Assembly: GCF_003797775.2 (NCBI RefSeq)
Contig: NZ_CP060725.1
Coordinates: forward strand, 620,001-684,000
DNA length: 64,000 bases
DNA from: Sphingopyxis sp. OPL5
GTDB taxonomy: Bacteria > Pseudomonadota > Alphaproteobacteria > Sphingomonadales > Sphingomonadaceae
Reading direction: 5' to 3'
Shown here: piece by piece, positions 25,840 to 34,201 of the stretch
Numbering within the stretch: position 1 is the stretch's first letter
Layout: each line of letters starts with the position of its first letter
The notes under the pieces: generated by a model
Told to the model about the DNA's origin: nothing
The model's database searches: none
The model's input: only the letters and a program-made list of their open reading frames with translations
Program-made: the position numbers and the translations under genes

Positions 25840-26835
25840 ATGACAACCTCCACCACCCGACCCGCCAGCGATTATCCGCCCGGCGGCGATGCCTTTCGCC
25901 ATCGCCACCTGATCGGCATCGCGCAGCTGACCCCGTGGGAGATCAGCTATGTCCTCGACGCCGCCGAAGAGTGGGTCGACCTCAACCGCAGCGGCGCCGC
26001 CAAGCATGACGACCGGCTCGCGGGCCTCACGATCATCAACGCCTTTTTCGAGAACTCGACGCGCACCCTGCTGTCGTTCGAAATCGCCGGCAAACGCCTC
26101 GGCGCCGACGTCGTCAACATGCACGCCGCGCAGTCGAGCGTGAAAAAGGGCGAGACGCTGATCGACACCGCGATGACATTGAACGCGATGCGCGCCGACG
26201 CGATGGTGATCCGTCACGGCAGTTCGGGCGCGGTCCAGCTCATCGCCGACAAGGTCGACTGCCCCGTCCTCAATGCCGGTGACGGTCGCCACGAACATCC
26301 GACCCAGGCGCTGCTCGACGCGCTCACCATCCGCCGCCGCAAGGGCAAGGTTGAGGGGCTGACGATCGCGATCTGCGGCGACGTGCTGCACAGCCGCGTC
26401 GCGCGCTCGAACATCCTCGCGCTCACCCTGCTCGGTAACGAGGTGCGTATCGTCGCCCCGCCGACGCTGACCCCGCCCGCGATCGAGCGCATGCACGTGA
26501 CCAGCTTCACCGACATGGACGAAGGCATAAGGGACGCCGACGTCGTGATGATGCTGCGGCTCCAGAACGAGCGCATGGACGGCGCCTATCTGCCGTCGCC
26601 ACGCGAATATCATGCGCTCTACGGCCTCACCCCCAAACGCCTCGAAAAAGCGAAACCCGATGCGATCGTCATGCACCCCGGCCCGATGAACCGCGGGGTC
26701 GAGATCGACAGCAATGTCGCCGACGATCCCGTCCGCTCGACGATCACCGAACAGGTCGAAATGGGGGTCGCGGTGCGCATGGCGTGCCTCGACATCCTCA
26801 CGCGCCGCAAGCGGGGAGTCGCAGGATGGGCGTGA
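25840..26835 (+). CDS. pyrB: Aspartate carbamoyltransferase catalytic subunit
   Basis: A 331-residue transcarbamylase that forms carbamoyl-aspartate in pyrimidine synthesis. Carbamoyl-phosphate-binding [36 protein letters not shown] and the aspartate-binding [12 protein letters not shown] loop are all present. No pyrI gene is seen; instead the 3' end overlaps, by 10 bases, a gene for an inactive dihydroorotase, the arrangement found in bacteria where PyrB assembles with PyrC' in a dodecamer. Confidence 0.96.
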   Translation: MTTSTTRPASDYPPGGDAFRHRHLIGIAQLTPWEISYVLDAAEEWVDLNRSGAAKHDDRLAGLTIINAFFENSTRTLLSFEIAGKRLGADVVNMHAAQSSVKKGETLIDTAMTLNAMRADAMVIRHGSSGAVQLIADKVDCPVLNAGDGRHEHPTQALLDALTIRRRKGKVEGLTIAICGDVLHSRVARSNILALTLLGNEVRIVAPPTLTPPAIERMHVTSFTDMDEGIRDADVVMMLRLQNERMDGAYLPSPREYHALYGLTPKRLEKAKPDAIVMHPGPMNRGVEIDSNVADDPVRSTITEQVEMGVAVRMACLDILTRRKRGVAGWA

Positions 26836-28049
26836 CCCCGCTTCACATCGTCAACGCGCTGCTGGTCGACGGCGACACGCCGCGCCCGGGCAGCCTGCTC
26901 GCGGTCGGTGGCCGCATCGCCGCGATCGACCCGACCGAAGTTCCCGATGGCACCGAAACCGTCGATGCCAGGGGCCAGTGGCTCGCCCCCGGGATCATCG
27001 ACCTCGGCGTCTTCGCGACCGACAAGCCCGCCTTCCATTTCGGCGGCATCACCCGCGCCGCGCTGATGCCCGACAGCGGCCCGCTCGACGGCGCCGGCCT
27101 TGTCGAGCGCGCCGCCAAGGGCGGCAAGCCCGACCTCTGGGTCCATCCGATCGCCGCCGCGACCAAGGGCCTCGAGGGCCGGGAACTCGCCGAAATCGGC
27201 CTGATGAAACAGGCCGGCGCGCGCGCCATCGCCACCGGCCGCGCGCGCATCGCCGACAGCGGCGTCATGCGCCGCGTGCTGAGCTATGCCGCCGCGCTCG
27301 GTCTCGTCACGATCATCCACGCCGAGGACGAGGGCCTCACCGCCGGCGCGGTCGCGACCGATGGCGAGATGGCGACCCGCCTCGGCCTCGCCTCCGCGCC
27401 CGCCATCGCCGAGGCGATCGCGATTGCCCGCGACCTCGCGCTCGTCGAGGAAACCGGCGCCCCCGTCCATTTCCGCCAGGTCAGCACCGCGCGCGGCCTC
27501 GATCTCATCCGCGCCGCCAAGGCGAAGGGCCTCCCCGTCACCTGCGGAATCACCCCGGCGCACCTGCTGCTCTCCGACACCGCGATCGGCGATTTCCGTA
27601 CTTTCGCGCGCCTGTCGCCGCCGCTGCGGTCGGAGGATGATCGTCACGCCTGCCTCGCCGCGATCGCCGACGGCACGATCGACGTCCTCGCCTCGGGCCA
27701 CGACCCGCGCGGCCCCGAGGACAAGCGCCTCCCCTTCGCCGAGGCCCAGCCCGGCATGGCGGGCGCCGAAACGCTGCTCGCGCTCGGCCTGAATCTCGTC
27801 CGCGACGGTCATGTCACGCCCGGCCGCCTGTTCGAACTGCTCGCGGCCACCCCCGCCGGCCTGCTCGGCGTCGAAGCCGGAAAACTCGCGACGGGCAAGG
27901 AGGCCGACCTCATCCTCATCGACGCCGACACGCCCTGGCAGGTCGATGCGAAAAAGATGGCGGCATGGGCCGGCAACACCCCCTTCGACGGCATGCCGGT
28001 CCAGGGCCGCGCGACCGCACTCTGGAAGGGTGGCCAAAGAATTCGCTGA
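26826..28049 (+). CDS. pyrX: Dihydroorotase-like protein without metal ligands (PyrX/PyrC')
   Basis: A 407-residue dihydroorotase-fold protein. The usual metal-binding D-x-H-x-H after PGF(I/V) is replaced by GIIDLGVFA (residues 57-64), with no His; the ATDHAPH motif is replaced by [12 protein letters not shown]. The fold is otherwise complete, including IIHAEDEGL and the closing [15 protein letters not shown]. It is therefore almost certainly not catalytic and serves as structural partner of PyrB, as described for the PyrB-PyrC' complexes of Pseudomonas. A second, active PyrC must be encoded elsewhere. It overlaps pyrB. Confidence 0.88.
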   Translation: MGVTPLHIVNALLVDGDTPRPGSLLAVGGRIAAIDPTEVPDGTETVDARGQWLAPGIIDLGVFATDKPAFHFGGITRAALMPDSGPLDGAGLVERAAKGGKPDLWVHPIAAATKGLEGRELAEIGLMKQAGARAIATGRARIADSGVMRRVLSYAAALGLVTIIHAEDEGLTAGAVATDGEMATRLGLASAPAIAEAIAIARDLALVEETGAPVHFRQVSTARGLDLIRAAKAKGLPVTCGITPAHLLLSDTAIGDFRTFARLSPPLRSEDDRHACLAAIADGTIDVLASGHDPRGPEDKRLPFAEAQPGMAGAETLLALGLNLVRDGHVTPGRLFELLAATPAGLLGVEAGKLATGKEADLILIDADTPWQVDAKKMAAWAGNTPFDGMPVQGRATALWKGGQRIR

Positions 28050-28075
28050 CGCACTGACGATAGGAAGCGCCCTCT

Positions 28076-28160
28076 TTCCGCTCGTGTCGAGCGAAGTCGA
28101 GACACCCATCGGGGCAGCGCAAGGCCTAGGGGCATCTCGACTTCGCTCGATGCGAACGGG
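28076..28160. repeat. Intergenic inverted repeat (family C)
   Basis: CTCGTGTCGAGCGAAGTCGAGACACCC and its inverse with CATCTCGACTTCGCTCGATGCGAACG, downstream of pyrX. The outer ends are more diverged than in the 24.9-kb copy. Confidence 0.8.
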
Positions 28161-28206
28161 ACCGGGGTGCGCGCGCTGAAATGCGCGGCCCGCTCACCCA
28201 CAAAAA

Positions 28207-28268
28207 GAAGCCCGCCGGGAAACCGACGGGCTTCAAGAAAAACAGGATGGCCGTTTCCGGCCATCCTG
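28207..28268 (+). terminator. Two hairpins after pyrX, possible terminator
   Basis: GAAGCCCG at 28207-28214 pairs with CGGGCTTC at 28227-28234 around an imperfect centre. A second hairpin, CAGGATGGCCG with CGGCCATCCTG, spans 28243-28268. Neither is followed by a T-run, so a role in 3'-end stability is as likely as termination. Confidence 0.5.
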
Positions 28269-28314
28269 TGCTTGGGTCGCCCCCATGGAATGACCCATTT
28301 GACCCCCGCTCGCG

Positions 28315-28330
28315 CTACCCATATGGGTAG
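28315..28330. promoter_or_regulatory. 16-bp perfect palindrome upstream of the LuxR-type gene
   Basis: CTACCCATATGGGTAG is its own reverse complement. It sits 102 bases before the start of a LuxR-type regulator gene and is a candidate operator. A further inverted pair, ATGGGGA at 28371-28377 and TCCCCAT at 28384-28390, lies nearer the start. Confidence 0.55.
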
Positions 28331-28431
28331 GATCGAAACTTTTTTGCAGGATATGATTATCCGCTGATAAATGGGGACATTCTTCCCCATCCGACCGTCC
28401 CGCCCACCGCTGTCGTCTTTTGGGGAAGCCG

Positions 28432-29595
28432 ATGCCGAACGATCAGGTCCAGATTGCGCCGTCCGGCCATAATGCGTCGGCCGAATGGGAGGTCCTCAAC
28501 GGGCTGATCGGCGAGATTTACGATTCGGTGCTGCACCCCGAACGCTGGAACGAAACCCTCGCCAACATCAGCAACGCGCTCTGCCCGCTGAGCTGGGACG
28601 CCGCCTTCATCCTGTGGGAAAGCAGCAATCCGCCCGGCGCCCGTTTCGTCGCGGCGACCGGGCTCGCCGCCGGGGTGCAGGAAATCTATGCCGCGGTCTA
28701 TGCCGGGCGCCATGAATGGTCGCACAAGATGATGCGCTACGGCAATGGCAGCGTCATCGACAGCAACGACATCATGACCCGCGAAGAGTTTGCCGAGACC
28801 GAATTTTCGCGCAATTTCCTGGCCCCCTGGGGGATCGACCGCCTGATCGCGGTGCTGCTCGACCGTCGGGGCGGCGAGCGTCTGGGGCTATTGCTCCCCG
28901 GCCCCGGCGACCGCGATGTCGACCGGCTGAAGCGCGGTCTGCGCACGCTCGCGCCGCACATCCAGCGCGCGATGCGGATCAGCGACCGCCTCGCCACGCT
29001 CGAACTCGCCGCCGGCGCCGCACGCGCGGCCGCCGACGCCGCGCCCTTCGCGATCTTCAGCCTCGACGACCAGCTCAACATCCTCGCCGCCAATAGCCGC
29101 GCCGGGCAATATGAAAAGGCGGGCTTCATCCACATCGCGGGCGACCGCTTCGCCTTCGCCCATCCCGCCAGCCAGAAACGGCTGCACGACCTCTTGCGCA
29201 GCCCCAATCCGGCCGGGCTCGCCTTTCAGGCGCTCGGCAAGGACGACCGCGAATGCCCCGTGCTCGTCGCGCGCATCACCCGGCAATCGGCGCCGCAGAT
29301 CGGCGGCGTCGTGCTCGGCGCGTCGCTGATCGTCACGTTGGGCAGCGCGCCCGGCGAGACCCCGGTGGTCGAGGTCGACCGCGTCGCGCAATGGTTCGGC
29401 CTCACCCCGTCCGAAGCGCGCCTCGCGGTCGCGCTCGTTGCCGGCCAGTCGGTGCAGGACTATGCCGCGCGGCGCGCGATCAGCGTCAACGCCGCGCGCT
29501 TCCTGCTCAAAGGCGTGTTCCGCAAGACCGGCGCGACCAGCCAGGCCCAGCTCGTCGCCACCCTCGCGCGGCTGCCGGCGGCGAAGGACGGGTAA
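28432..29595 (+). CDS. LuxR-type helix-turn-helix transcriptional regulator
   Basis: A 387-residue regulator. The N-terminal 330 residues contain a PAS/GAF-like sensory part (WEVLNGLIGEIYDSVLHPER, FAIFSLDDQLNILAANSR). The C-terminal 60 residues are a LuxR helix-turn-helix: GLTPSEARLAVALVAGQS, AARRAISVNAARFLLKGVF and RKTGATSQAQLVATL. No autoinducer-binding domain or phosphoacceptor receiver is seen, so the signal is unknown. GGGGAAG precedes the ATG at 28432. Palindromes upstream suggest autoregulation. Confidence 0.85.
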   Translation: MPNDQVQIAPSGHNASAEWEVLNGLIGEIYDSVLHPERWNETLANISNALCPLSWDAAFILWESSNPPGARFVAATGLAAGVQEIYAAVYAGRHEWSHKMMRYGNGSVIDSNDIMTREEFAETEFSRNFLAPWGIDRLIAVLLDRRGGERLGLLLPGPGDRDVDRLKRGLRTLAPHIQRAMRISDRLATLELAAGAARAAADAAPFAIFSLDDQLNILAANSRAGQYEKAGFIHIAGDRFAFAHPASQKRLHDLLRSPNPAGLAFQALGKDDRECPVLVARITRQSAPQIGGVVLGASLIVTLGSAPGETPVVEVDRVAQWFGLTPSEARLAVALVAGQSVQDYAARRAISVNAARFLLKGVFRKTGATSQAQLVATLARLPAAKDG

Positions 29596-29600
29596 TCCAA

Positions 29601-29632
29601 ATCCTCCCTGTCGCGTAGCGATGGGGAGGATC
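29601..29632. repeat. Half copy of the family B repeat
   Basis: ATCCTCCCTGTCGCGTAGCGATGGGGAGGAT, a single hairpin unit directly after the LuxR-type gene; it can form a stem CTCCC...GGGAG and may end transcription. Confidence 0.75.
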
Positions 29633-29702
29633 ACCAAAACGAAGAGGGGCGCAGCCTAGCGGCCACGCCCCCTCGTCTCTCCCAAAACCGGAAAGCGCTA
29701 TA

Positions 29703-31085
29703 TCAGCGCGACGCCAGCCGCACCGGGGTGCCGCGCGCGGCCCACTGGATGCTCTCGCTGCCGCCCATCTGGCGGATGAAACATTTCTGGCCGTCCGCGC
29801 GCAACTGGCCGCACAGCCTGTCGGCGTCGGCGCGCGTCTTGATGCCGTTGACGGTCAGACGATAGAAGGTGCGGCCCTTCACGGTCGCGGCGTGGCTCGA
29901 CGCCGGGAAATTCGCCAGCATCGCGTTGCGCGACTTCAGCGAACCCCATTTTTCCTTGGCGATGCCCAAGCTGTCATAGGCGCCCAGCTGCACCGCCCAG
30001 CCCGCGGGCTTTTTGGCGTCGAAGGCCAGCTGCGGCAGGAATTTGGTCGCCAGCGCGCGCGCTTCTTCGTGGAACGGACGCGCGGCGGCGGCTTCGCCCG
30101 CGACGCGCGGCGCGGCGCGATAGGGCGCGGCGTTGGCCATGATCACGGGGGCGGCGGCGGGCACCGGCAGTTCGGTGACCGGCACGACGCCATTGGCATC
30201 GCGCTGCGGCATCGGCAGTTCGACAGTACGGATCGCGGCGGCTTCGACCGCCGGCGGCGGCGGCGCGAAGCTGTCGACCGGCGCCGGATCGGCGCTCGCC
30301 AGCACCATCGGCGCGTCGGCGGCGGCCATCTGCGTGCCGGTGAAATTGCTGAGCGCGAGGCGCACCGGCATCCCGCCATCGGCCTGCGCGGTCACGCCGA
30401 TCAGGCTCGCGACGCGCAACGCACTGTTGTTGTCATTGGCGAGCTTCGACCATTCGGCCATCCGCCCCTCGACCTTGTCGAGCGACAGGTCCTGCGACGC
30501 CAAGATGCGCGCCTGCGCCCAGCGGCCCGACAGCGCGAGCGCGAGCGCGAAATTCTGGCGCGTGCGCGCGGTGGCGCCTTCGGCGCGGGCCGCTTCGCTC
30601 AGCACATAGATCGCCGACTCGCTGTCGCCCGCGAGCGCCAGCGCCAGCCCCATGTCGGGTGCGGGCAAGATATCGCGATGCGCGTTGAGCAGCGCCATCG
30701 CTTCGCTCGTCTTGTTCTGCGCGAGGTTGGCGAGGGTCAGCGCGATCACCGTATTGGCATCGGTGGTGCCCAATTCCATCGCTTCGGTCAGCGCGGCGGA
30801 GGCCGAGGCGAACCGTCCGTCGCTGAGGTAAGCCTGGCCGAGCAGCGCGCGATAGGCGCCGTCGCGCGGGCTCGCCGCGACCGCGGCTTCGGCGTAGGCG
30901 ACAGCCTTGCTGACCTTGCCGTCGGTAAGCGCGTCGCGCGCCTTGTCGGCGGACTTCACTGCGGTTTCGGGTTTGCCGAGTGCGTTCGACGGCGCATTCG
31001 CCATCTTGTTCATGCTGCAGCCGGTGGTCGTGAGGCCGAGCACAAAGCCCGACACGGCAAGCTTCATCAGCATATTGCGGTTCAT
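29703..31085 (-). CDS. Lipoprotein with TPR-like repeats and a C-terminal SPOR domain
   Basis: A 460-residue predicted lipoprotein. The lipobox LTTTGC puts the lipidated Cys at residue 23. Residues about 45-240 carry TPR-like helical repeats (KAVAYAEAAVAASPRDGAYR, LLGQAYLSDGRFASASAALT, LAQNKTSEAMALLNAHRDI). A Pro/Ala-rich linker leads to a SPOR domain at the end (GWAVQLGAYDSLGIAKEKWG, YRLTVNGIKTRADADRLCGQL). SPOR domains bind denuded peptidoglycan, mainly at division sites. It is the third gene of a parA-RHH-SPOR operon, 20 bases after the RHH gene. Confidence 0.85.
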   Translation of the reverse strand: MNRNMLMKLAVSGFVLGLTTTGCSMNKMANAPSNALGKPETAVKSADKARDALTDGKVSKAVAYAEAAVAASPRDGAYRALLGQAYLSDGRFASASAALTEAMELGTTDANTVIALTLANLAQNKTSEAMALLNAHRDILPAPDMGLALALAGDSESAIYVLSEAARAEGATARTRQNFALALALSGRWAQARILASQDLSLDKVEGRMAEWSKLANDNNSALRVASLIGVTAQADGGMPVRLALSNFTGTQMAAADAPMVLASADPAPVDSFAPPPPAVEAAAIRTVELPMPQRDANGVVPVTELPVPAAAPVIMANAAPYRAAPRVAGEAAAARPFHEEARALATKFLPQLAFDAKKPAGWAVQLGAYDSLGIAKEKWGSLKSRNAMLANFPASSHAATVKGRTFYRLTVNGIKTRADADRLCGQLRADGQKCFIRQMGGSESIQWAARGTPVRLASR

Positions 31086-31105
31086 GACAGGTCCCCCTTG
31101 TTCAC

Positions 31106-31771
31106 TTAGGACTGCATCGTCCGGCGCGACGGGCGCGTGGCCGGCAGGCGGCTCGCCATCGCGTCGATTTCGGGCAGCGTTGACAGAAATTCGTCGAGCA
31201 GATCGGTCAGGATCACCTGCGAAGAGCGGTTGGTCACCGCGCTCGCCAGCCGCAGCCGCAGATGGCGTTCGGCGTCGAGGCGCAGCGTGAACGCGGCCTT
31301 GTCGCGGGCGCGCAGGGCGCGCGACGCGCGCGGCGCCTTCGGCTCGGCGGGCCGCGCTTCGACCTTGCGCGCTACCGCGGCGACGCGGTCGCTCAGCGAT
31401 TCCTGCTGGCGGACGATTTCGGGAATGACCGGCAACGGCGCGGGGACGAATTCCTCGGCGGCTTCGCTTTCGCCGAGCCAATCGACGACCTCGTGGCCGG
31501 CGCTGTCCTCGACCGCATGTTCGGCCTCCAGATTATGTTCGGGCACCGATCCGCTGAGCAAAGGCTTCAGGTCGACCATATGCGTCGGTTCGCTCGACTG
31601 TACCGGGTCGACGTCATAGCCCATGTCGTTCCAGCCCAGGTCGTCGTAACCGACCGTGTTGACCGGAACCGGGCCGCTGCCGAGCGGCTGGCGGCGCATC
31701 GCGGGGCGCGCGGCGCCCTTGCGGGCGAGCAGGCCGGCGTTCAGCGATGCGAGGGGTTTGGGTTCGCCCAT
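31106..31771 (-). CDS. ParA-partner protein with ribbon-helix-helix-like C-terminus
   Basis: A 221-residue protein. The N-terminus is low-complexity and acidic (KPLASLNAGLLARKGAAR, then GYDDLGWNDMGYDVD). Near residue 160, RDKAAFTLRLDAERHLRLRL and SRSSQVILTDLLDEFL-type sequence form a strand-helix-helix resembling CopG/Arc DNA-binding domains; the strand residues TLRLD fit. The second ATG (31771) has GGGGAG at the right distance; the first ATG at 31780 touches it. It lies 15 bases after parA, as ParB-like partners do. It lacks a classical ParB domain, so ParA's usual DNA-centromere logic need not hold. Confidence 0.65.
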   Translation of the reverse strand: MGEPKPLASLNAGLLARKGAARPAMRRQPLGSGPVPVNTVGYDDLGWNDMGYDVDPVQSSEPTHMVDLKPLLSGSVPEHNLEAEHAVEDSAGHEVVDWLGESEAAEEFVPAPLPVIPEIVRQQESLSDRVAAVARKVEARPAEPKAPRASRALRARDKAAFTLRLDAERHLRLRLASAVTNRSSQVILTDLLDEFLSTLPEIDAMASRLPATRPSRRTMQS

Positions 31772-31786
31772 GGCTTCCATCTCCCC

Positions 31787-32512
31787 TTACTGACCGGCGA
31801 TGCGGCGGCCGAAACCACCGCCCATCGGACGGACGGCGCCATAGCCGCCTTGCGACGGCATCGGCGCACCGCTGAACACGGTGCGGCGGAAATTCTTTTC
31901 CAGCCGGTCGTTCATATAGGACCAGAGCTGGCGGATCTCGTCGGCCGAGCGGCCGTTGGGGTCGACCTCCATCACCGTGCGGCCGTCGATCATCGACGCG
32001 GCATAATCGGTGCGGTGGTGCAAGGTGATCGGGGCAACGGTGCCATGCTGCGACAGCGCGACCGCGGCCTCACTGGTGATCTTGGCTTTCGGCGTCGCGC
32101 CGTTGACGACGAACACCAGCGGTTTGCCGGCGCGTTCGCATAGGTCGACGGTGGCGCCGACGGCGCGCAAATCGTGCGGGCTGGGGCGTGTCGGGACGAC
32201 GATCAGCTCGGCAACCCCGATGACGCTCTGGATCGCCATGGTGATCGCCGGCGGCGTATCGATGACCGCGAGCTTGAAGCCCTGCTGGCGCAGGATTTCG
32301 AGGTCCGAGGCGAGCCGTGCGACCGTGGTCTGGGCAAAGGCCGGAAGGTCGGTTTCGCGCTCGTTCCACCAGTCGGCGAGCGAACCCTGCGGATCGATAT
32401 CGATCAGGACAACGGGCCCTGCTCCGGCGAGTTGGGCCTGCACCGCAAGGTGCCCCGACAATGTCGTCTTACCCGACCCGCCCTTTTGTGAAGCCAATGC
32501 CAAAACGCGCAC
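31787..32512 (-). CDS. parA: ParA-family ATPase (orphan, chromosomal)
   Basis: A 241-residue ParA/MinD-type ATPase. The deviant Walker A motif is SQKGGSGKTT (residues 8-17) with the signature Lys; Walker A' is VLIDIDPQGSLADWW and Walker B-like LAVIDTPPA. The basic C-terminal region used by ParAs to bind DNA is only partly evident, and the tail is Gly/Arg-rich (GGYGAVRPMGGGFGRR). Such orphan ParAs position chromosomes, plasmids, protein arrays or envelope machines. Here the operon continues with an RHH-like protein and a SPOR lipoprotein, and a SEL1-SPOR gene diverges upstream. Confidence 0.9.
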   Translation of the reverse strand: MRVLALASQKGGSGKTTLSGHLAVQAQLAGAGPVVLIDIDPQGSLADWWNERETDLPAFAQTTVARLASDLEILRQQGFKLAVIDTPPAITMAIQSVIGVAELIVVPTRPSPHDLRAVGATVDLCERAGKPLVFVVNGATPKAKITSEAAVALSQHGTVAPITLHHRTDYAASMIDGRTVMEVDPNGRSADEIRQLWSYMNDRLEKNFRRTVFSGAPMPSQGGYGAVRPMGGGFGRRIAGQ

Positions 32513-32682
32513 AGCTGTCCCCCTAATGTGACCACGAATTGGCGGTGGAATGCCACGCGGGGGCCTAAGATTGGGTTAACGATGTGAAAATGACGGTAAA
32601 CGGTCCGTTGGACATCATGGTAAACAGCGACTTAAGATAAAACTGTGCCGTATCGGATCAGAAACACTCTGGTCGACGCGTC

Positions 32683-32699
32683 GCTAACGGGGTGTTAGC
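32683..32699. promoter_or_regulatory. Inverted repeat in the parA / SEL1-SPOR divergent region
   Basis: GCTAAC at 32683-32688 and GTTAGC at 32694-32699 are inverted around 5 bases. Nearby are two GGTAAAC copies (about 32592 and 32620) and the 10-bp palindrome CTGACGTCAG at 32751-32760. This 259-base region must contain both promoters. Confidence 0.4.
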
Positions 32700-32771
32700 C
32701 ATTACCCCCTAGCGCCGGGCCGGGGACTGTCGCCGCCCGGGTCCGGGCTGCTGACGTCAGTGGAGATTGTC

Positions 32772-34094
32772 ATGCGTCTATTCCGCACCATCGCCTTGCT
32801 TCCGTTGCTGTCGGTTGCGATGTCCGCCGCACCCGCCATCGCGGCGCCCGCGACGCCCGCGGCGAGCAAGCCCGCCGCCGCGACGCCCAGCGTCAAGGAC
32901 GGCGTCGATCAATGGGAGGCCGGCAACGCCCAGCAGGCGGTGTCGATCTGGCGCCCGCTCGCGCTCGCTGGCGATCCCGATGCGCAATTCAATCTCGGCC
33001 AGGCGTACAAGCTCGGCCGCGGAGTCCCCGCCGACCTCGCGCAGGCCGAAAGCTGGTACCGCCGCGCCGCCAAACAGGGGCATCTTCAGGCCGAGGATAA
33101 TCTCGGCCTCGTGCTCTTCACCGCCAACCGCCGCGAAGAGGCGATGCCGATGATCGTCCGCTCGGCGGCGCGCGGAGAGCCCCGCGCGCAATATGTCCTC
33201 GGCACCGCGCACTTCAACGGCGACCTCGCCGCGCAGGACTGGCCGCGCGCCTATGCGCTCACCAAGCGCGCCAGCGACGCCGGGCTCGGCATCGCCTCGG
33301 CGCGCCTCGCCCAACTCGACAGCCTGATCCCGCTCGAACAGCGCCAGGCGGGGCTCGCGATGCTGCCCGAGATGGAAAAGGCTGAACAGCGCGAACGCCT
33401 CGCCGCGGTCAACGCCGCCGCGCCGCCGCCGCCCAGGCCCGCCGCCTCGCCGGTCAAGACCGCGAGCCTGCCCGTTTCGGTCCCCGGCACCAGCTACACG
33501 CCGCCGCCGGTGATCAAGGCCGACCCGGGTCCGCCGCCGCCCCGCGCGCCCGACCACCTGCCCGCGCCGCCGCCGCCCGAGCCGCGTCCCGCGGTGCCGC
33601 AACCGATCAAGACCGCCGAGCTGCCGCCGTCGGCCGCCGCCAACGCCGCGGCAAACGCCGCCGCCGAAGCTGCCGCTGCCGCCACCGACGCGAAGGCGGC
33701 GCCCGGCACCAGCTACGCCGCGCCACCCGAAAGCGGCGACCTGCCCCCCGCCGCACCGCCGAAACCCGCGGCGCCGAAACCCGTGCCCGCTCCGGTGAAG
33801 GCGGCCCCGCCCAAACCGCAACCCGCCCCGCCCGCCGCCGCCGTCCACACCGCCGGCGCGGACAATTGGCGCGCCCAACTCGGCGCCTTCTCGCAGGACG
33901 GCAACGCCCGCAATCTGTGGGCCGCGCTCGAACGCAAATATCCCGGCCTCGCCGACCGCCAGCCCTATCTCGTCAAGAACGGCAAGCTCACTCGCCTCCA
34001 GGCTGGCAATTTCGCGACCAAGGCCGAAGCCGACAAATTCTGCGCCACCGTCGGATCGGCGAGCCAGCCCTGCGTGGTGATGAACAGCAAATAA
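32772..34094 (+). CDS. Exported SEL1-repeat protein with a C-terminal SPOR domain
   Basis: A 440-residue protein with a signal peptide (MRLFRTIALLPLLSVAMSAAPAIA). Residues about 50-190 hold SEL1/TPR-like repeats (DAQFNLGQAYKLGRGVPAD, AESWYRRAAKQGHLQAEDNL). A long Pro/Ala-rich linker (about 210-360) reaches a SPOR domain at the end (WRAQLGAFSQDGNARNLWAA, LTRLQAGNFATKAEADKFC). It has the same plan as the SPOR lipoprotein of the neighbouring parA operon but is divergently transcribed. The GTG at 32760 is less likely as start, because GGAG lies between it and the ATG. Confidence 0.85.
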   Translation: MRLFRTIALLPLLSVAMSAAPAIAAPATPAASKPAAATPSVKDGVDQWEAGNAQQAVSIWRPLALAGDPDAQFNLGQAYKLGRGVPADLAQAESWYRRAAKQGHLQAEDNLGLVLFTANRREEAMPMIVRSAARGEPRAQYVLGTAHFNGDLAAQDWPRAYALTKRASDAGLGIASARLAQLDSLIPLEQRQAGLAMLPEMEKAEQRERLAAVNAAAPPPPRPAASPVKTASLPVSVPGTSYTPPPVIKADPGPPPPRAPDHLPAPPPPEPRPAVPQPIKTAELPPSAAANAAANAAAEAAAAATDAKAAPGTSYAAPPESGDLPPAAPPKPAAPKPVPAPVKAAPPKPQPAPPAAAVHTAGADNWRAQLGAFSQDGNARNLWAALERKYPGLADRQPYLVKNGKLTRLQAGNFATKAEADKFCATVGSASQPCVVMNSK

Positions 34095-34201
34095 CCGGCG
34101 AACCCTCGCCGCTAAATAGCTGTCATTGCAAGCGGACCATCCGTTGCGCTTTCCCGCTATTCGATTAGGACGCGGGAAGGATCAAGGGAGAGGGCTGCGT
34201 C

